Origin: Trifolium pratense | Taxonomy: Eukaryota > Streptophyta > Magnoliopsida > Fabales > Fabaceae | DNA length: 64,000 nucleotides | Reading direction: 5' to 3' | NCBI RefSeq assembly: GCF_020283565.1 | Contig: NC_060065.1 | Span: 27,702,409-27,766,408 of the forward strand | Part shown: piece after piece, positions 35,329-46,127 of the stretch | Layout of the letters: each line of letters opens with the position of its first letter | Position numbering within the stretch: the stretch's first letter is position 1 | Made by a program: the position numbers and the translations under genes | Notes under the pieces: model-generated | Told to the model about the DNA's origin: nothing | What the model saw: only the letters and a program-made list of their open reading frames with translations | Database searches by the model: none

Positions 35329-38300
35329 GAAGGATGGGGAAAGATACCAGTAATCCATGAGAAAAAAAACCGTTTTGGGTTGGGATACCAACCATCAGCA
35401 AAAGGGCTGTTAAATGCTGACCAAGGAAAAGCTCGCACTCTCCAAGAGACTTTCTGCAGTGCAGGGTTCAGCTATGAAGGGCAAGTGAACATGATTGAAG
35501 ACGTTGAAGGGAATGCGCTCGGCTTAGTACGCAGTTGTGTTCCAGATGAGGTCCTTAGCAATTGGGAAGCCAAGGAGATCCCAGCAATTTCTTTTAAGTA
35601 ATGTTTTTGTTTTTCTTGGAAAAATAAAAATTTCCTTTGCTCTGCCCAAGGCAAATGGATATCTCTTTTAGGGCACCTCTTGTTTTGAAAATTTATCATC
35701 AATAAAAGTGCATTTTTATGTCTAATAAGAACCTTTTTCCTTTTATTTCGTTTCAAATGGCAACATTCTTTTTGAAAAAACTCGTGCAATTTATTTTTAG
35801 TTCTTTCTTTGTTACTTGCATATTCCCTAAAATAAGAAAAAACATCCCCATGCAGATCTACCGATATACCCTTTGAAACCTACACCGCTAGGGTCCCTAT
35901 TGACTTCGAACTTCCAATAAACCAAGCCGAAGAAGTTGATGAAGATGATTGTGAAATTCTTGAAGGGCTAGCTCGTCTTTTGAAACAAGAAGAAAAAATG
36001 ATTCAACCGCACCAAGAGCTCGTAGAAGTAATCAACCTGGGAACTGATGTGGATAGAAAAGAGGTCAAAATAGGCGCATCGTTACAAGAGGATGTAAAGA
36101 GGAATTTGGTCAGTTTGTTGCAAGAATATGTCGACGTGTTTGCCTGGTCCTATCAAGATATGCCAAGGTTAGATACTGACATAGTCGTACATAAGCTACC
36201 ACTCAGGCCCGAATGCCCACCGGTAAAGCAAAAGATGAGGAGGACAAGACCTGATATGGCCCTCAAGATTAGAGAAGAAGTTATGAAACAATTTGACGCT
36301 GGATTCCTTGCTGTTTCTAAATATCCTCAATGGGTTGCCAACATTGTGCCAGTCCCGAAGAAAGATGGTAAAGTGCGAATGTGCGTTGATTACCGAGACT
36401 TGAATCGAGCAAGCCCGAAGGATGTTTTCCCTTTGCCCCACATTGACGTATTGGTAGACAACACAGCCCAGTCATCAATATTCTCCTTTATGGATGGTTT
36501 CTCAGGATATAATCAGATTTAGATGGATCCTGAAGACATAGAGAAAACTACTTTCATTACCCCATGGGGAACTTTCTGCTATAAGGTCATGCCCTTCGGC
36601 TTAAAGAACGCTGGGGCAACTTACCAAAGGGCTATTGGTGACACTCTTTCATGATATGATTCACAAAGAAATAGAAGTGTATGTGGATGATATGATTGCC
36701 AAATCTCAAAAGGAGGAAGACCACTTGGTTCACCTATACAAACTCTTCACCCGTTTGAGGAAATTTAGATTGCGATTGAATCCCAACAAATGTACTTTTG
36801 GAGTCAGATCGGGAAAGTTGCTAGGATTCATAGTCAGTCAAAGAGGAATTGAAGTGGATCCCGATAAAGTCAAAGCAATCCAAGAAATGCTCGCGCCAAA
36901 GTCTGAAAAAGAGGTGCGTGGTTTCTTAGGGAGATTGAACTACATCGCCCGATTCATCTCACATCTTACAGCCACTTGTGAGCCCATTTTCAAGTTGTTA
37001 AGAAAAGATCAGGCTATTGAATGGAATGAATATTGTCAAAAAGCATTTGACAAAATCAAAGAGTATTTGCAAGAGCCGCCAATCTTAGCACCTCCCGTGC
37101 CGGGCAGGCCTCTCCTCATGTATATGACAGTGCTTGAAGGTTCGATGGGTTGCATGTTGGGCCAACAAGATGAAGCCGGAAGGAAGGAGCATGCCATTTA
37201 TTTCTTAAGCAAGAAATTTACTGATTGCGAGTCAAGGTACACCGCCCTCGAGAAGACCTATTGTGCGCTAGCATGGGCTGCCCGACGTTTAAGGCAGTAT
37301 ATGTTGACTCACACTACACTGTTAATTTCGAAGATGGATCCCATCAAGTATATCTTTCAAAAGCCTGCTCTCACAGGAAAAATTGCACGTTGCCAGATGT
37401 TGCTCTTTGAGTATGATATCCAGTACGTCACTCAAAAGGCGATTAAGGGAAGTGTATTGTCAGAATACTTAGCTCATCAACCTTTAGAAGAGCATCAACC
37501 AGTTCAATCTGACTTCCCAGATGAGGATATCATGGTCTTAGAAAAAGAAAAAGTCATAGGAGATGAAGAAGGGTCTGAGCCAGGTGCTCGTTGGAAACTA
37601 GTTTTTGATGGAGCTTCAAACGCTATGGGGCATGGAATTGGAGCTGTCCTGATATCACCAAGGGATGGGTATAAACCCTTTGCAGCGAGATTAGGCTTTG
37701 ACTGTACAAACAATATGGCGGAATATGAAGCATGTATCATGGGCCTCGAAGCAGCAGTTGATCTGAGGATCAAAATCTTAGAAGTGTATGGAGATTCTGC
37801 GTTGGTCATTTGTCAGGTAAAAGGAGAATGGGAGACACGACACCCCAAGTTAATCCCATATTGTGCTCGTGTCATGGAGTTAGCAAAACACTTTGACGAA
37901 ATCACTTTTCACCATATTCCTAGGGAGGAAAATCAGGTGGCAGACGCTTTAGCTACGTTATCGTCAATGTACAAAGTGAACTTCCACAACGAAGCGCCAC
38001 TCATAAAGGTGGATTACAAGTATGAACCAACTGTATACACAGTGATCGCTGATGGATGTGATAGTAAACCTTGGTTTTATGACATCAAGCGGTACCTCGA
38101 AAGGCAAGAGTATCCAGAAAATGCCTCGACCAATGATAAAAAAACTTTGAGGAGGCTGGCATCACAGTTCTTCTTGAATGGAGAAGTACTTTACAAGAGA
38201 AACCATGATATGGTCCTGCTCAGATGTGTAGATCGGCAAGAAGCAGACCTTCTCTTAGCAGAAATCCATGAGGGATCTTTTGGGACTCACGCCAATGGGC

Positions 38301-39318
38301 ATGCAATGGCAAAGAAGATTTTGAGGGCAGGATACTACTGGTTGACCATGGAGGCTGACTGTTTTCGTTATGTCAAGACATGTCATAAATGTCAAATTTA
38401 TGCTGATAAGGTACACGTGCCACCAACCCCGTTGAACGTCTTGACAGCACCTTGGCCATTCTCTATGTGGGGTATTGATGTGATTGGCATGATTGAGCCA
38501 AAAGCGTCTAATGGGCACAGGTTCATCTTGGTTGCCATTGATTATTTCACCAAATGGGTTGAAGCGGCCTCCTATGCGAATGTGACACAACAAGTGGTAG
38601 CTCGGTTCATCAAGAAAGAGATAATCTGTCGTTACGGCATTCCTAACAAGATTATCACGGACAATGGGTCAAATCTGAATAACAAAGTGGTAAGGGAATT
38701 GTGCGAAAGCTTCAAAATTGAACATCATAATTCATCACCATATCGACCACAGATGAACGGCGCCGTAGAAGCAGCTAACAAGAATATCAAGAAAATCATC
38801 CAAAAGATGGTTAAGACATATAAAGACTGGCATGAGATGCTCCCATTTGCATTGCATGGGTATAGAACAACAATCCGTACCTCTACTGGAGCAACCCCCT
38901 TCTCTTTAGTATATGGCATGGAAGCAGTACTTCCTATCGAGGTGGAAATTCCCTCATTAAGGGTCCTGATGGAAACTAAATTGGAGGAGGCTGAATGGGT
39001 CCAAACTAGGTTTGACCAATTGAATCTTATAGAAGAAAAGCGCCTAGCAGCATTGTGCCATGGTCAGCTGTACCAACAACAACGCAAAAGGGCTTTCGAT
39101 AAGAAAGTGTGACCCCGAGAGTTTCGAGAAGGCGAGCTGGTGTTAAAGAAAATATTGCCTATCCACAAAGACCCACGAGGTAAATGGACGCCAAACTACG
39201 AAGGGCCGTACGTGGTGAAGAAGGTATTCTCAGGAGAGCTTTGATCATTACCACCATGGATGGAGAAGAATTCCCGCTCTCGGTGAATGCTGACGCAGTC
39301 AAAAAATATTATGCCTAA
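35329..39318 (+). pseudogene. Ogre pol: reverse transcriptase, RNase H, archaeal-type RNase H, integrase
   Basis: The frame enters at 35329 directly from the copia junction. After an intron (35598-35855) reverse transcriptase follows with VPVPKKDGKVRMCVDYRDLN, FSFMDGFSGYNQI and, in the next frame, EVYVDDM. RNase H comes next. A second RNase H has LVFDGASNAMG, NNMAEYEACIMGLEAA and VYGDSALVI. Integrase has an HHCC site (HEGSFGTHANGH, CHKCQ) and catalytic residues in GIDVIG, ITDNGSNLNN and NGAVEAANK. The lesions are a TAG at 36520, one extra base at about 36635, a TGA at 39110 in what was probably a CGA codon, and a one-base loss at about 39235. The original end is TAA at 39316-39318. The gene cannot make full-length pol. 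Confidence 0.92.
35598..35855 (+). other. Predicted intron in Ogre pol
   Basis: The coding frame ends in ISF at 35595, and a donor gt lies at 35598-35599 within aagtaatg. The acceptor tgcag ends at 35855. Joining the two sides restores the same frame into TDIPFETYTARVPID. The interval is T-rich with stops in all useful frames. An intron at this position is a known feature of Ogre elements (established knowledge); the exact sites are read from this sequence. Confidence 0.75.
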
Positions 39319-39352
39319 AAAAAATTATTGTGAAAAATAAAAGCTCGCTAAA

Positions 39353-39505
39353 TCGAAAACCCGAAAGGGAGATTTAGGCAATAGAGAGCGTCCCGGTGGA
39401 TCGAAAACCCGAAAGGGCGGTCCAGGCAAAAATTAGGGGCATCAAAAAAGGAAATGTAATCCCGGTGGGCTGAAAACCTGAAAGGGCGGTCCAGGCAAAA
39501 GTTAG
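39353..39505 (+). repeat. Three degenerate copies of the Ogre tail repeat
   Basis: The motif cgaaaacccgaaagggcggt plus ccaggcaaaa recurs at about 39353, 39399 and 39470, with cccggtggatcgaaa linking the copies. This repeat is typical of the end of Ogre/Tat internal regions. Confidence 0.85.
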
Positions 39506-40629
39506 GGATTTTGTCAAAAAAAAAAAAAAAAAAAAAAAAGGAGATAAAAACAAAAGAAAAGGCAAAAGAATGCAAGCGTCAGCATCACAGTAAAAGCTCA
39601 AGTGGAAGTAAACAGTCTAATCATCAACTTCGAGGACGAGGTTTTCTGTAGGTTGGAAGTCACAAGGGAAACAGCGTGTATGACGTTGTTGATTATTTTC
39701 ATGTTGCCATTTTTGGTCCTTAACCAGTAATTTCCTCTTGTAGGAATTACTTTCTCATGTACTGACACCCATTCTTGGGTCAGTATTTCATCAATAAAAT
39801 CTCTCTTTCTCCCCTGTTTTTGTTTTTGTGTCTTATTTTTCATAAAACGTGGTTTTTGTTCTTGATAATGCATAAAAAACATGAGGTTTTTTTTTTAAAA
39901 AAAAAAAAAAGAGATACAGCCAAAGTTTTTCCAAGAAAAAGATATTTACTTTTAAGTAATGAAAAGATGATCTTTGGTTCCCAACTTTGTATCTGTAGTA
40001 CAGACTAAAAGTCCCATAAAAGTAAACAAAGATGTAGAGATCATGTTCCTTGAAGGAAGAATAAAAATGCAGCATAAAGCACATGGAGTGTCAGAAATAC
40101 TACCAGTTTTAAAGAGAATAATAGAGGCACGCCTATGAAGGGATGAGAAGGATGGCGTGTACTGACATGTCATTTCATGCATCTCAAAAGAAACCATGCA
40201 CTTAGAGATCACATCATTACGCTGGACCTAAAAGAAAAAACGTTCTGCATAAACAAACGTGCTCGCATATAGCATTCATACATGGTATGTGGAAACCCAA
40301 TAATCTAGAGGATTCTGAACCTTTTCCCGGTTAAACCCACTTTAATCTCTAAGAGGAATCAAATTTTTTCATTTAATGGGATAGTATCTCACAGAGATGT
40401 ATTTACCTTGCGAGGATGCTGTTAGGAGTTTACCTTAGCAATTAGTTCGTCTGGGAGGAAAATCTGTCCAAGTAAAGACCCTATCTGAGTTAGCATAGTT
40501 GGGTCTTATTTGAGTGTTGTATAGAGGTGACGTTAAGTTTGAAGTTTATCTGAATTAGTTTTGCTTAAGCTTTATTTGTGTAAATGTAGAATATGTAGAT
40601 GTTGAGTTTTAGATATGTGTTATCCGAGT

Positions 40630-41130
40630 AAATGTAGATTGAGTCTTACCTGTGTAAGTGTTGAGTTTTTGATGAGTCTTATCTGTATGAATGTAGATTG
40701 AGTCTTACATGTGTAAGTGTTGAGTTTTTGATGAGTCTTATCTGTATGAATGTAGATTGAGTCTTACTTGTGTAAGTGTTGAGTTTTTGATGAGTCTTAT
40801 CTGTATGAATGTGAAGTGAGTCCTATCTGTATGAATGTAGATTGAGTCTTGCCTGTGTATGTGTTGAGTTTTTGATGAGTCTTATCTGTATGAATGTGAA
40901 GTGAGTCCTACCTGTATGAATGTTGGTTGAGTCTTGCTTATGTAGATGTTAAGTTTTTAATGGGTCCTATATGTGTTGGTGTTTAAGGGTCCTACCTGAG
41001 TCCTATATGTGGTGTTTTAGAGACGTACCTAAGTCCTATCTGTGTTGGGATTTCAAATGGGTCCTATTAAGAGTTGATGTCAAGGTCTTATCTTGAGTTA
41101 ATATTTTGGGTCTTACTTGGGCTTCATGTG
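40630..41130 (+). repeat. Minisatellite in the Ogre 3' untranslated region
   Basis: Units of about 26 and 33 bp alternate to give a higher-order period near 59 bp. Each begins gagtcttacctgtgtaag or gagtcttatctgtatgaatg and ends in tgttgagtttttgat. About five higher-order copies are recognisable, decaying toward the right. Hypervariable tandem repeats at this place are known in Tat/Ogre elements and are a proposed source of satellite DNA. Confidence 0.85.
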
Positions 41131-41287
41131 AGCGATTTGCTTTGAGTTTCATTATTCTAGAGTCCTACCCTATCAGCAAATTAGAGGCTCGTCTTGTTTC
41201 TGGTCAAAATCCGGGTCATTTAGTATTTAATTATCTTCCGTCATGAGCATGTAAAGACTGTCGTCAACATGGCCTCAGATGAAAGCC

Positions 41288-41304
41288 AATTAAATAGGGG
41301 CAGC
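41288..41304 (+). other. Ogre polypurine tract
   Basis: aaataggggcagc lies directly before TGTTGTACCC, the LTR start. This fixes the 5' edge of the 3' LTR at 41305. Confidence 0.75.
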
Positions 41305-43037
41305 TGTTGTACCCTAATTTTGTCCTACCTTTTTTTTTAAAAAAAATTAATTTCTATTATTATTGTTGTTATTATTAAAAAAAAAAAAAAATCAAAAGGA
41401 AACCAACAACAACAGCACGCAGCATCACATGCTCCTCCCACTCCCCACCATTTTCTTCAAAACCAATTTTTTCTAACCTTTTCTCAAAAAAGATCAAACA
41501 TCTCTAAACAACCAAAGTAGTGGTCTCCTCTTCCCTCTTTTGTTGACATCAAACCCTAATCTTTGCCTATAAATGCAACCAAATGAGAACCAGCTAAGGG
41601 AGGCGATTTCAGAGGACACAGAGAACACGAGAGAGACAGAAAAATAACCAAAAAAACTCATCTTTTCACCACTTTTCCATATTTTCGAAATCCTTTCAAA
41701 CCACCTTCAAACTTCAATTTTCTTTCACTAATATCTTCTAACACATACCAGTAGCGAAACACACAAGAAAAATACGAAGAAAAGCACCAGAGAAAGCATA
41801 CCCGAAGCTCTAAAATTGCTAAGAAAAACTTGGGTCGGTTAACACAACTCGAGGTTCAAACCAAGTGAGTTTTCAGTGTATCTATGTTTATAAACACGTT
41901 CTGAAGCTTTTCCAAACATCAATTTTGTGTGGTTTTGCTTGAGTCACGTTTTGGTTTTTTTTATGTTCTTAAGTTGTTGTTTCGGTTTTCGAATTATAAG
42001 CCTCCACTGTGAAATCTAAGCATAGATTCATGATCAATGCGAAAAATGAAGCGAAATAGTGTATTCGTTTATGATTTTTGAGGCCAAAATGATTTTTTTC
42101 GAAAAGCTCCGTTTGAGCTTTAATGAAAGAAGATGTCGTTGAGGAAGAGGATGTGAGGAAGAAGATGAGTTGTTACTCATCGCACACCCTTTCTTGCTCA
42201 GCGCGCCCCCCATCCCTTTATTTTTAAAACCCATCCGTTAGATCTAGTGTAAGGCCGAGATCTGTTATAGGATTTCTTTAAATCCAAGCCACCTGATTGA
42301 ATCAGAAAGGCCCAGATCCGTGATAGCCTACTATGCACTTTAACTGTAAATTAATTTCTTTAAGTGCTTATTTCTTGAAAAAAAAAACTGTAACTAAAAT
42401 AAAAACTTGAATGAAAATGATTGGTCCGTCAAATGGCTTTCCGATTCTCTAGTTATTTGGGTTCTTGGTAGATACCTAGCAACTCGAATAATTAGCGTTC
42501 ATAAGGAATATTATTTCAAAAAAAGTAAATAATGATAAAATGAACATAACCCATCAAATTTTGAGTTCTTTTGTAAAATTATGTGTATGTGAGTCCTTTT
42601 TTTTGTAAAATCAAATCAACCCACAAGTATTTTCTACCCCAGAACTGCGTGTAGCTTTGAATTTCCCATCGCACCGGGGAATACGTAGGAGCGAGATTCA
42701 AGATCTCGTCAAGCACAATAATAAAAAAAAAACCTTTTTTGTATATGTATAGTTATAGTCAAATAGTTTAATTATAAGCACACACAAGCAAGCATTTTTT
42801 AAACCTAAGTCTAGAGGGAAGGTTCCCGTTGAGTACAACGGATGTGAGGGGTGCTGATACCTTCCCCTCGCATAACCGACTCCCGAACCTGAAATTTGGT
42901 TGCGATGACCACCTTTCCGTTCTTTCCGAGGTTTTATCGATATTTTTCCTCTTCCCTCATGGAATAAATAAAGTTCGGTGGCGACTTTACTATCTAGCGA
43001 ACGCTTACCGCTCGCGCATTTTTTTTCACCCGCCTCA
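41305..43037 (+). repeat. Ogre 3' LTR
   Basis: It begins TGTTGTACCCTAATTTTG. A TATA-like ctataaat lies at 41567-41574. The distal part has the conserved Ogre/Tat stretch with ttgagtacaacggatgtga and ttcggtggcgac, after an aataaataaa polyadenylation-like motif. The 3' border, cgcctca at 43031-43037, is inferred because the partner LTR is outside the window. Confidence 0.75.
41567..41574 (+). promoter_or_regulatory. TATA box of the Ogre LTR promoter
   Basis: ctataaat is set in cttgcctataaatgcaacc-like context about 260 bp into the LTR, with GA-rich sequence downstream. Position and sequence fit an LTR promoter; activity is not shown. Confidence 0.5.
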
Positions 43038-43180
43038 CGTGGTAACCTGAGAAAGAGCATAGCAAAAGCTCAGCCAAATTCCACATATGAATTTGGAGTG
43101 TATTCAAAGGTAAAACACTTACCCCTAGTTCAACCTTTGTTGGTGGAAGAAGAGGCTTATTAGAATTGTTGGAGCCAGCT

Positions 43181-44836
43181 TTAGGGATTACACAAGTATG
43201 ATTCGAAGCAAAGGTTACCTCTGGTGTTCAGTTTGGACTTGATCTTGTTCAAAATGGATGAGTCGAATCCATTAGAAATAGCAGTAAGCAGGACAGTCTT
43301 GTCGACCAGTCGCCCTTCATAATGGAGAGACCACCATTTGGATAACTCCCTAGTGCAAGCATGAGAAGGTGCAAATTCGAAAGGGGTGAGCTCATAAGTA
43401 GGCTTGTCGAAATGTTCCAAGAACAAACGATATTGTGGTTCTGTCATGCCATACTTGCCTAAGCAAACTTCCCTTTCCTCTAAGTATATGCTTTTTGGGA
43501 GTATTTGGGTTAGGCCAAATTGGCGAGATACCAAATTTGGGAAATAACCAACTAACCCAAATTCCCCAGCAGCTGGTCCAACTCGACAAGAGAGGACTAT
43601 AGGCATTAAGTAGGCCCTCCAAATGTTGGTGATCAATTCTTCAAAGTCTGGTAGAGGAGGAAATTGATGAACAAACTAGTGAGGACCAAGTGGTCTGTCT
43701 ATAAAAGGGGCGAAGCTAGGCTTAAATGCCTTTAAGTTCAAAAAGGTGTTGAAATACTGTTGGAAGAGTGCATCATAAGAAAGGCCTCTTATCCTAGGAA
43801 CCAATCTTGCTAGCCTTGTGCCTTCGACTTGGCGCGCACTTGATTCAGCATAGAATTGCTCTAGCAAGAAGAGGTTTAATTCTGTAGGAAATGTGGCATT
43901 CAGCCATAATTGCAGTAACCAGAAGGGGCCAGCACCCAAGAAGGTAGATCCATCACCTGTTTTCTTGATGTGCTCACAAGCATCTCTCATGGATTCGTAA
44001 AGACATCCAAGGAGGAGTCGAGCAAAGCTGAATTGCTGGCACTCATGAAGCTGAATGGCCATGGGGATATATTTCTTGGCCACTTGGAGAGATTGGGTGC
44101 AGAACACATGTTGGGATAACCAAAGAGTTAAGAAGGCAACATGCTCTTCAGCACTCACTTCATCATCATCCTTTTGGTTTTCTAGGATGTACTTGGAGTA
44201 GGATTTGTTATGGAAGTCAAATTTGATGGTGTCAGAGGCTTTAAAAGGGTCATAAGTATCCCCAATTGGTAGTAAACCAGTGATAGCAGCAACATCAAAC
44301 AAAGTGGGAGTCATCATACCACATTCAAAGTGGAAAGTGTTGGTAGAAGACTCAAAGAAGTGCAAAGCAGCAATAATCATCTCTTGCTGGTATTTGAGGC
44401 ATGTCCTAGAAAGTTGAATAAGGTCATAAATACCACAAGCTTGCCAAATATCAGCTTTGTCGCGCTGTACCCTCTCTAACCAAGCAAGATATTGTTCATT
44501 TAAAGAAGGAGCTGATCGAAATACCCTGTTTGGTGCTTTGATGTAACTAAAGTTATAAGGTTCGCTAATGAAAACCCTAGGAGCACAAAGCTTGTAAATA
44601 GGGAAAATAGACATGGTGTTGGGGTTTCGGTTCTTATCATCTGGTTTAGGTCCACCAAACGCATGCACCAGGTTATTAATAGAATATGGGAAGATTACCT
44701 GACTCTCCCAAATCTTTTGCAAATCAAGTCTGAGTGATGGTTCTGGAACCGTACCCTCTTCGTAAGTAGAGAGCGTGTTGGTGGTCCATTTTCCAGCGTA
44801 AGGAAGCAACTTTCTAGTGTTTGAACTTGACGCCAT
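43181..44836 (-). pseudogene. Plant mobile domain (PMD) protein, interrupted by one stop
   Basis: The frame starts at ATG 44836 (MASSSNTRKLLPYAGKW), runs 386 codons to a TAG at 43676-43678, and continues in the same frame (LITNIWRAYLMPIVLSC) to 43181. The protein resembles the plant mobile domain family (PF10536, MAIN/MAIL-like), with motifs such as HFECGMMTPTLFDVAAITGL and FLTLWLSQHVFC. A consensus donor (agag-gtaacc) lies near 43219, so the coding part may end there and the last 13 residues may be intron. The Ogre LTR begins about 150 bp further on, so the 3' end of the gene is probably lost. PMD proteins occur as cellular genes and as cargo of transposable elements; the LTR and polypurine tract on the right favour cargo. 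Confidence 0.75.
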
Positions 44837-45341
44837 TGATGAGGTTCAAAAATTTACAGAGTTGGTGATTATGGTTGAAATTGGGAATCGCGAGATGGTA
44901 CAACGACTTTAATAGAAATCGAGTGAAAAAGGGAACGATGGGTTGAAGTGAAACAAGGTTTCAAAGTTAAAGATGTTTGAAAGCGAAAGATTCAGCAGAA
45001 AATCACCAAAGTTGAGAAGGAAGATGAACAGTTGAAAGGTTTGGAAAGAGAAACAGTTGAAAGGTTTGGAAAGAGAACAATGAAGAAAGGAGTTGCCTAT
45101 ATATAGGGGCGCGCTATTTTGGAATTAAATAATCCAAAAAGGAAAAACAACTACTTCTTCAACTTCCTACGCTGATAAGTGTCTAATTCCCTTGAAAGGT
45201 GGAAAAGAGAGTAAGTATTGGAGCCAATCTTAAAATTTGGATATTAGCCTAAGAGATAGGAGAAAGGAAACGACAAAAGAGAGATATCTCTTTATACTTT
45301 CAAAAATGCCACTTCCTCTTTCGATAGACATAGTCGAAAAT
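44837..45341 (-). other. Upstream region of the PMD ORF
   Basis: This stretch contains a direct repeat of gttgaaaggtttggaaagag (about 45027 and 45057) and a TATA-like palindrome near 45100. It is otherwise AT/GA-rich without a gene. Confidence 0.6.
45099..45112 (-). promoter_or_regulatory. Possible TATA box for the antisense PMD ORF
   Basis: cctatatatagg lies about 265 bp before the PMD start codon and is symmetrical, so it could serve either strand. Function is inference. Confidence 0.4.
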
Positions 45342-45361
45342 GGCATTTTTGGGGGGCAATT
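45342..45361 (+). other. Polypurine tract of the older element
   Basis: catttttggggggcaattt is followed by attgggcataaattt, a decayed TGTTGGG-type LTR start in which TG appears to have become TA. It gives the plus orientation of the element. Confidence 0.5.
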
Positions 45362-46127
45362 TATTGGGCATAAATTTGGTATTTATCAATTAAATACAAG
45401 TGGTGGGTCCAATATTTATTTGAAGGTTATGTTGTTAAAATAAAACTTTCAAATATTGTGTCGAAACTTCAACTGTGTCGAAGTGGGAAGGAGTTTCGAA
45501 GGCATCGAAGTTTATTGCTTGAAGGTTAGTTCGCCAAGAGGCGCGTCGAAACGGTGAAGCAGATCAAAGGGCCAGTCGATCCAGGCCCAAAGAAACAACA
45601 CTGACCCAATAGAGAATTGGCGCGCACTGAAGAAAGAAGAGTCGAACGTAGGTCGACGTGGCAAATCAAAGAACGTCCAGATGATCAAGGAGCAGTTACC
45701 ACTTCGCCATAGTATTTATAGTAGTTTTTCACTAAGAATCAGGGTCACAAAATTTTATACAAAACTTTCTCTGAAAATTCTAAGTACTCGGCGATCGAAC
45801 GAAATGAATCTTGAAGAGAAGATGTATGTTTTGTGAACCATTTAGTTTGTAATTGATTTTCATTCAATGCAATTTACTTTCCAGCAATGTTCTTTAGTTT
45901 TATTTGATATATATTCATAAAACTGCTGTTTCGAGGCGATTCGAACTAGCTTTTTCTTTTATTGTTTGCACAAGATTTAATTCTTAAGTGTTTGTTATAC
46001 TTTTTAGACGAACACTCAAACATTTTTCTAAGTAAACAAAACACAAAATTGTCCTGAGATTTACTAGTTGATCTCTCGAGTTTAAATACTTAAACTAGCG
46101 GTTGTTTACCAAATTCCTACGTAAACA
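45362..46127 (+). repeat. Probable 3' LTR of the older element
   Basis: About 766 bp, with a TATA-like agtatttatagta near 45712, a T-rich region with polyadenylation-like signals, and the end cctacgtaaaca at 46127. The partner LTR is not in the window, so the borders rest on the polypurine tract and the terminal CA. Confidence 0.5.

Larger units (their letters stand above)
39319..41287 (+). other. Ogre 3' untranslated region, repeat-rich
   Basis: About 2 kb between the pol end and the polypurine tract. It holds three copies of a cgaaaacccgaaagggcggt motif (39353-39505), poly-A runs at about 39516-39539 and 39894-39910, and a minisatellite (40630-41130). No gene is supported. Confidence 0.8.
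35328..43037 (+). mobile_element. Ogre/Tat Ty3-gypsy retrotransposon, 3' part, decayed
   Basis: The visible order is the end of the region before reverse transcriptase, a short intron, reverse transcriptase, RNase H, a second (archaeal-type) RNase H, integrase, a repeat-rich 3' untranslated region, polypurine tract and 3' LTR. The dual RNase H, the intron and the ccggtggatcgaaaacccg repeats are hallmarks of Ogre/Tat elements. The 5' half lies left of the window, split off by the copia insertion. Pol carries nonsense and frameshift lesions, so this element is older than those inside it. The right border is tentative: the LTR probably ends with ca at 43036-43037. Confidence 0.88.
43038..46127. 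mobile_element. Older LTR element with antisense plant-mobile-domain ORF, host of the Ogre insertion
   Basis: A plus-oriented polypurine tract (ttttggggggcaat at about 45347-45360) precedes an LTR-like block (45362-46127). Left of it, on the opposite strand, lies a plant-mobile-domain ORF. This is the layout described for extra antisense ORFs between pol and the 3' LTR in plant Ty3-gypsy elements. The left part, if present, would lie beyond the Ogre and outside the window. The assignment is inference from layout; no gag or pol of this element is visible. Confidence 0.5.

Noticed and set aside
42698..43060. 120-codon minus-strand frame
   Set aside because: Antisense translation of the Ogre LTR end, which is conserved at DNA level for LTR function.
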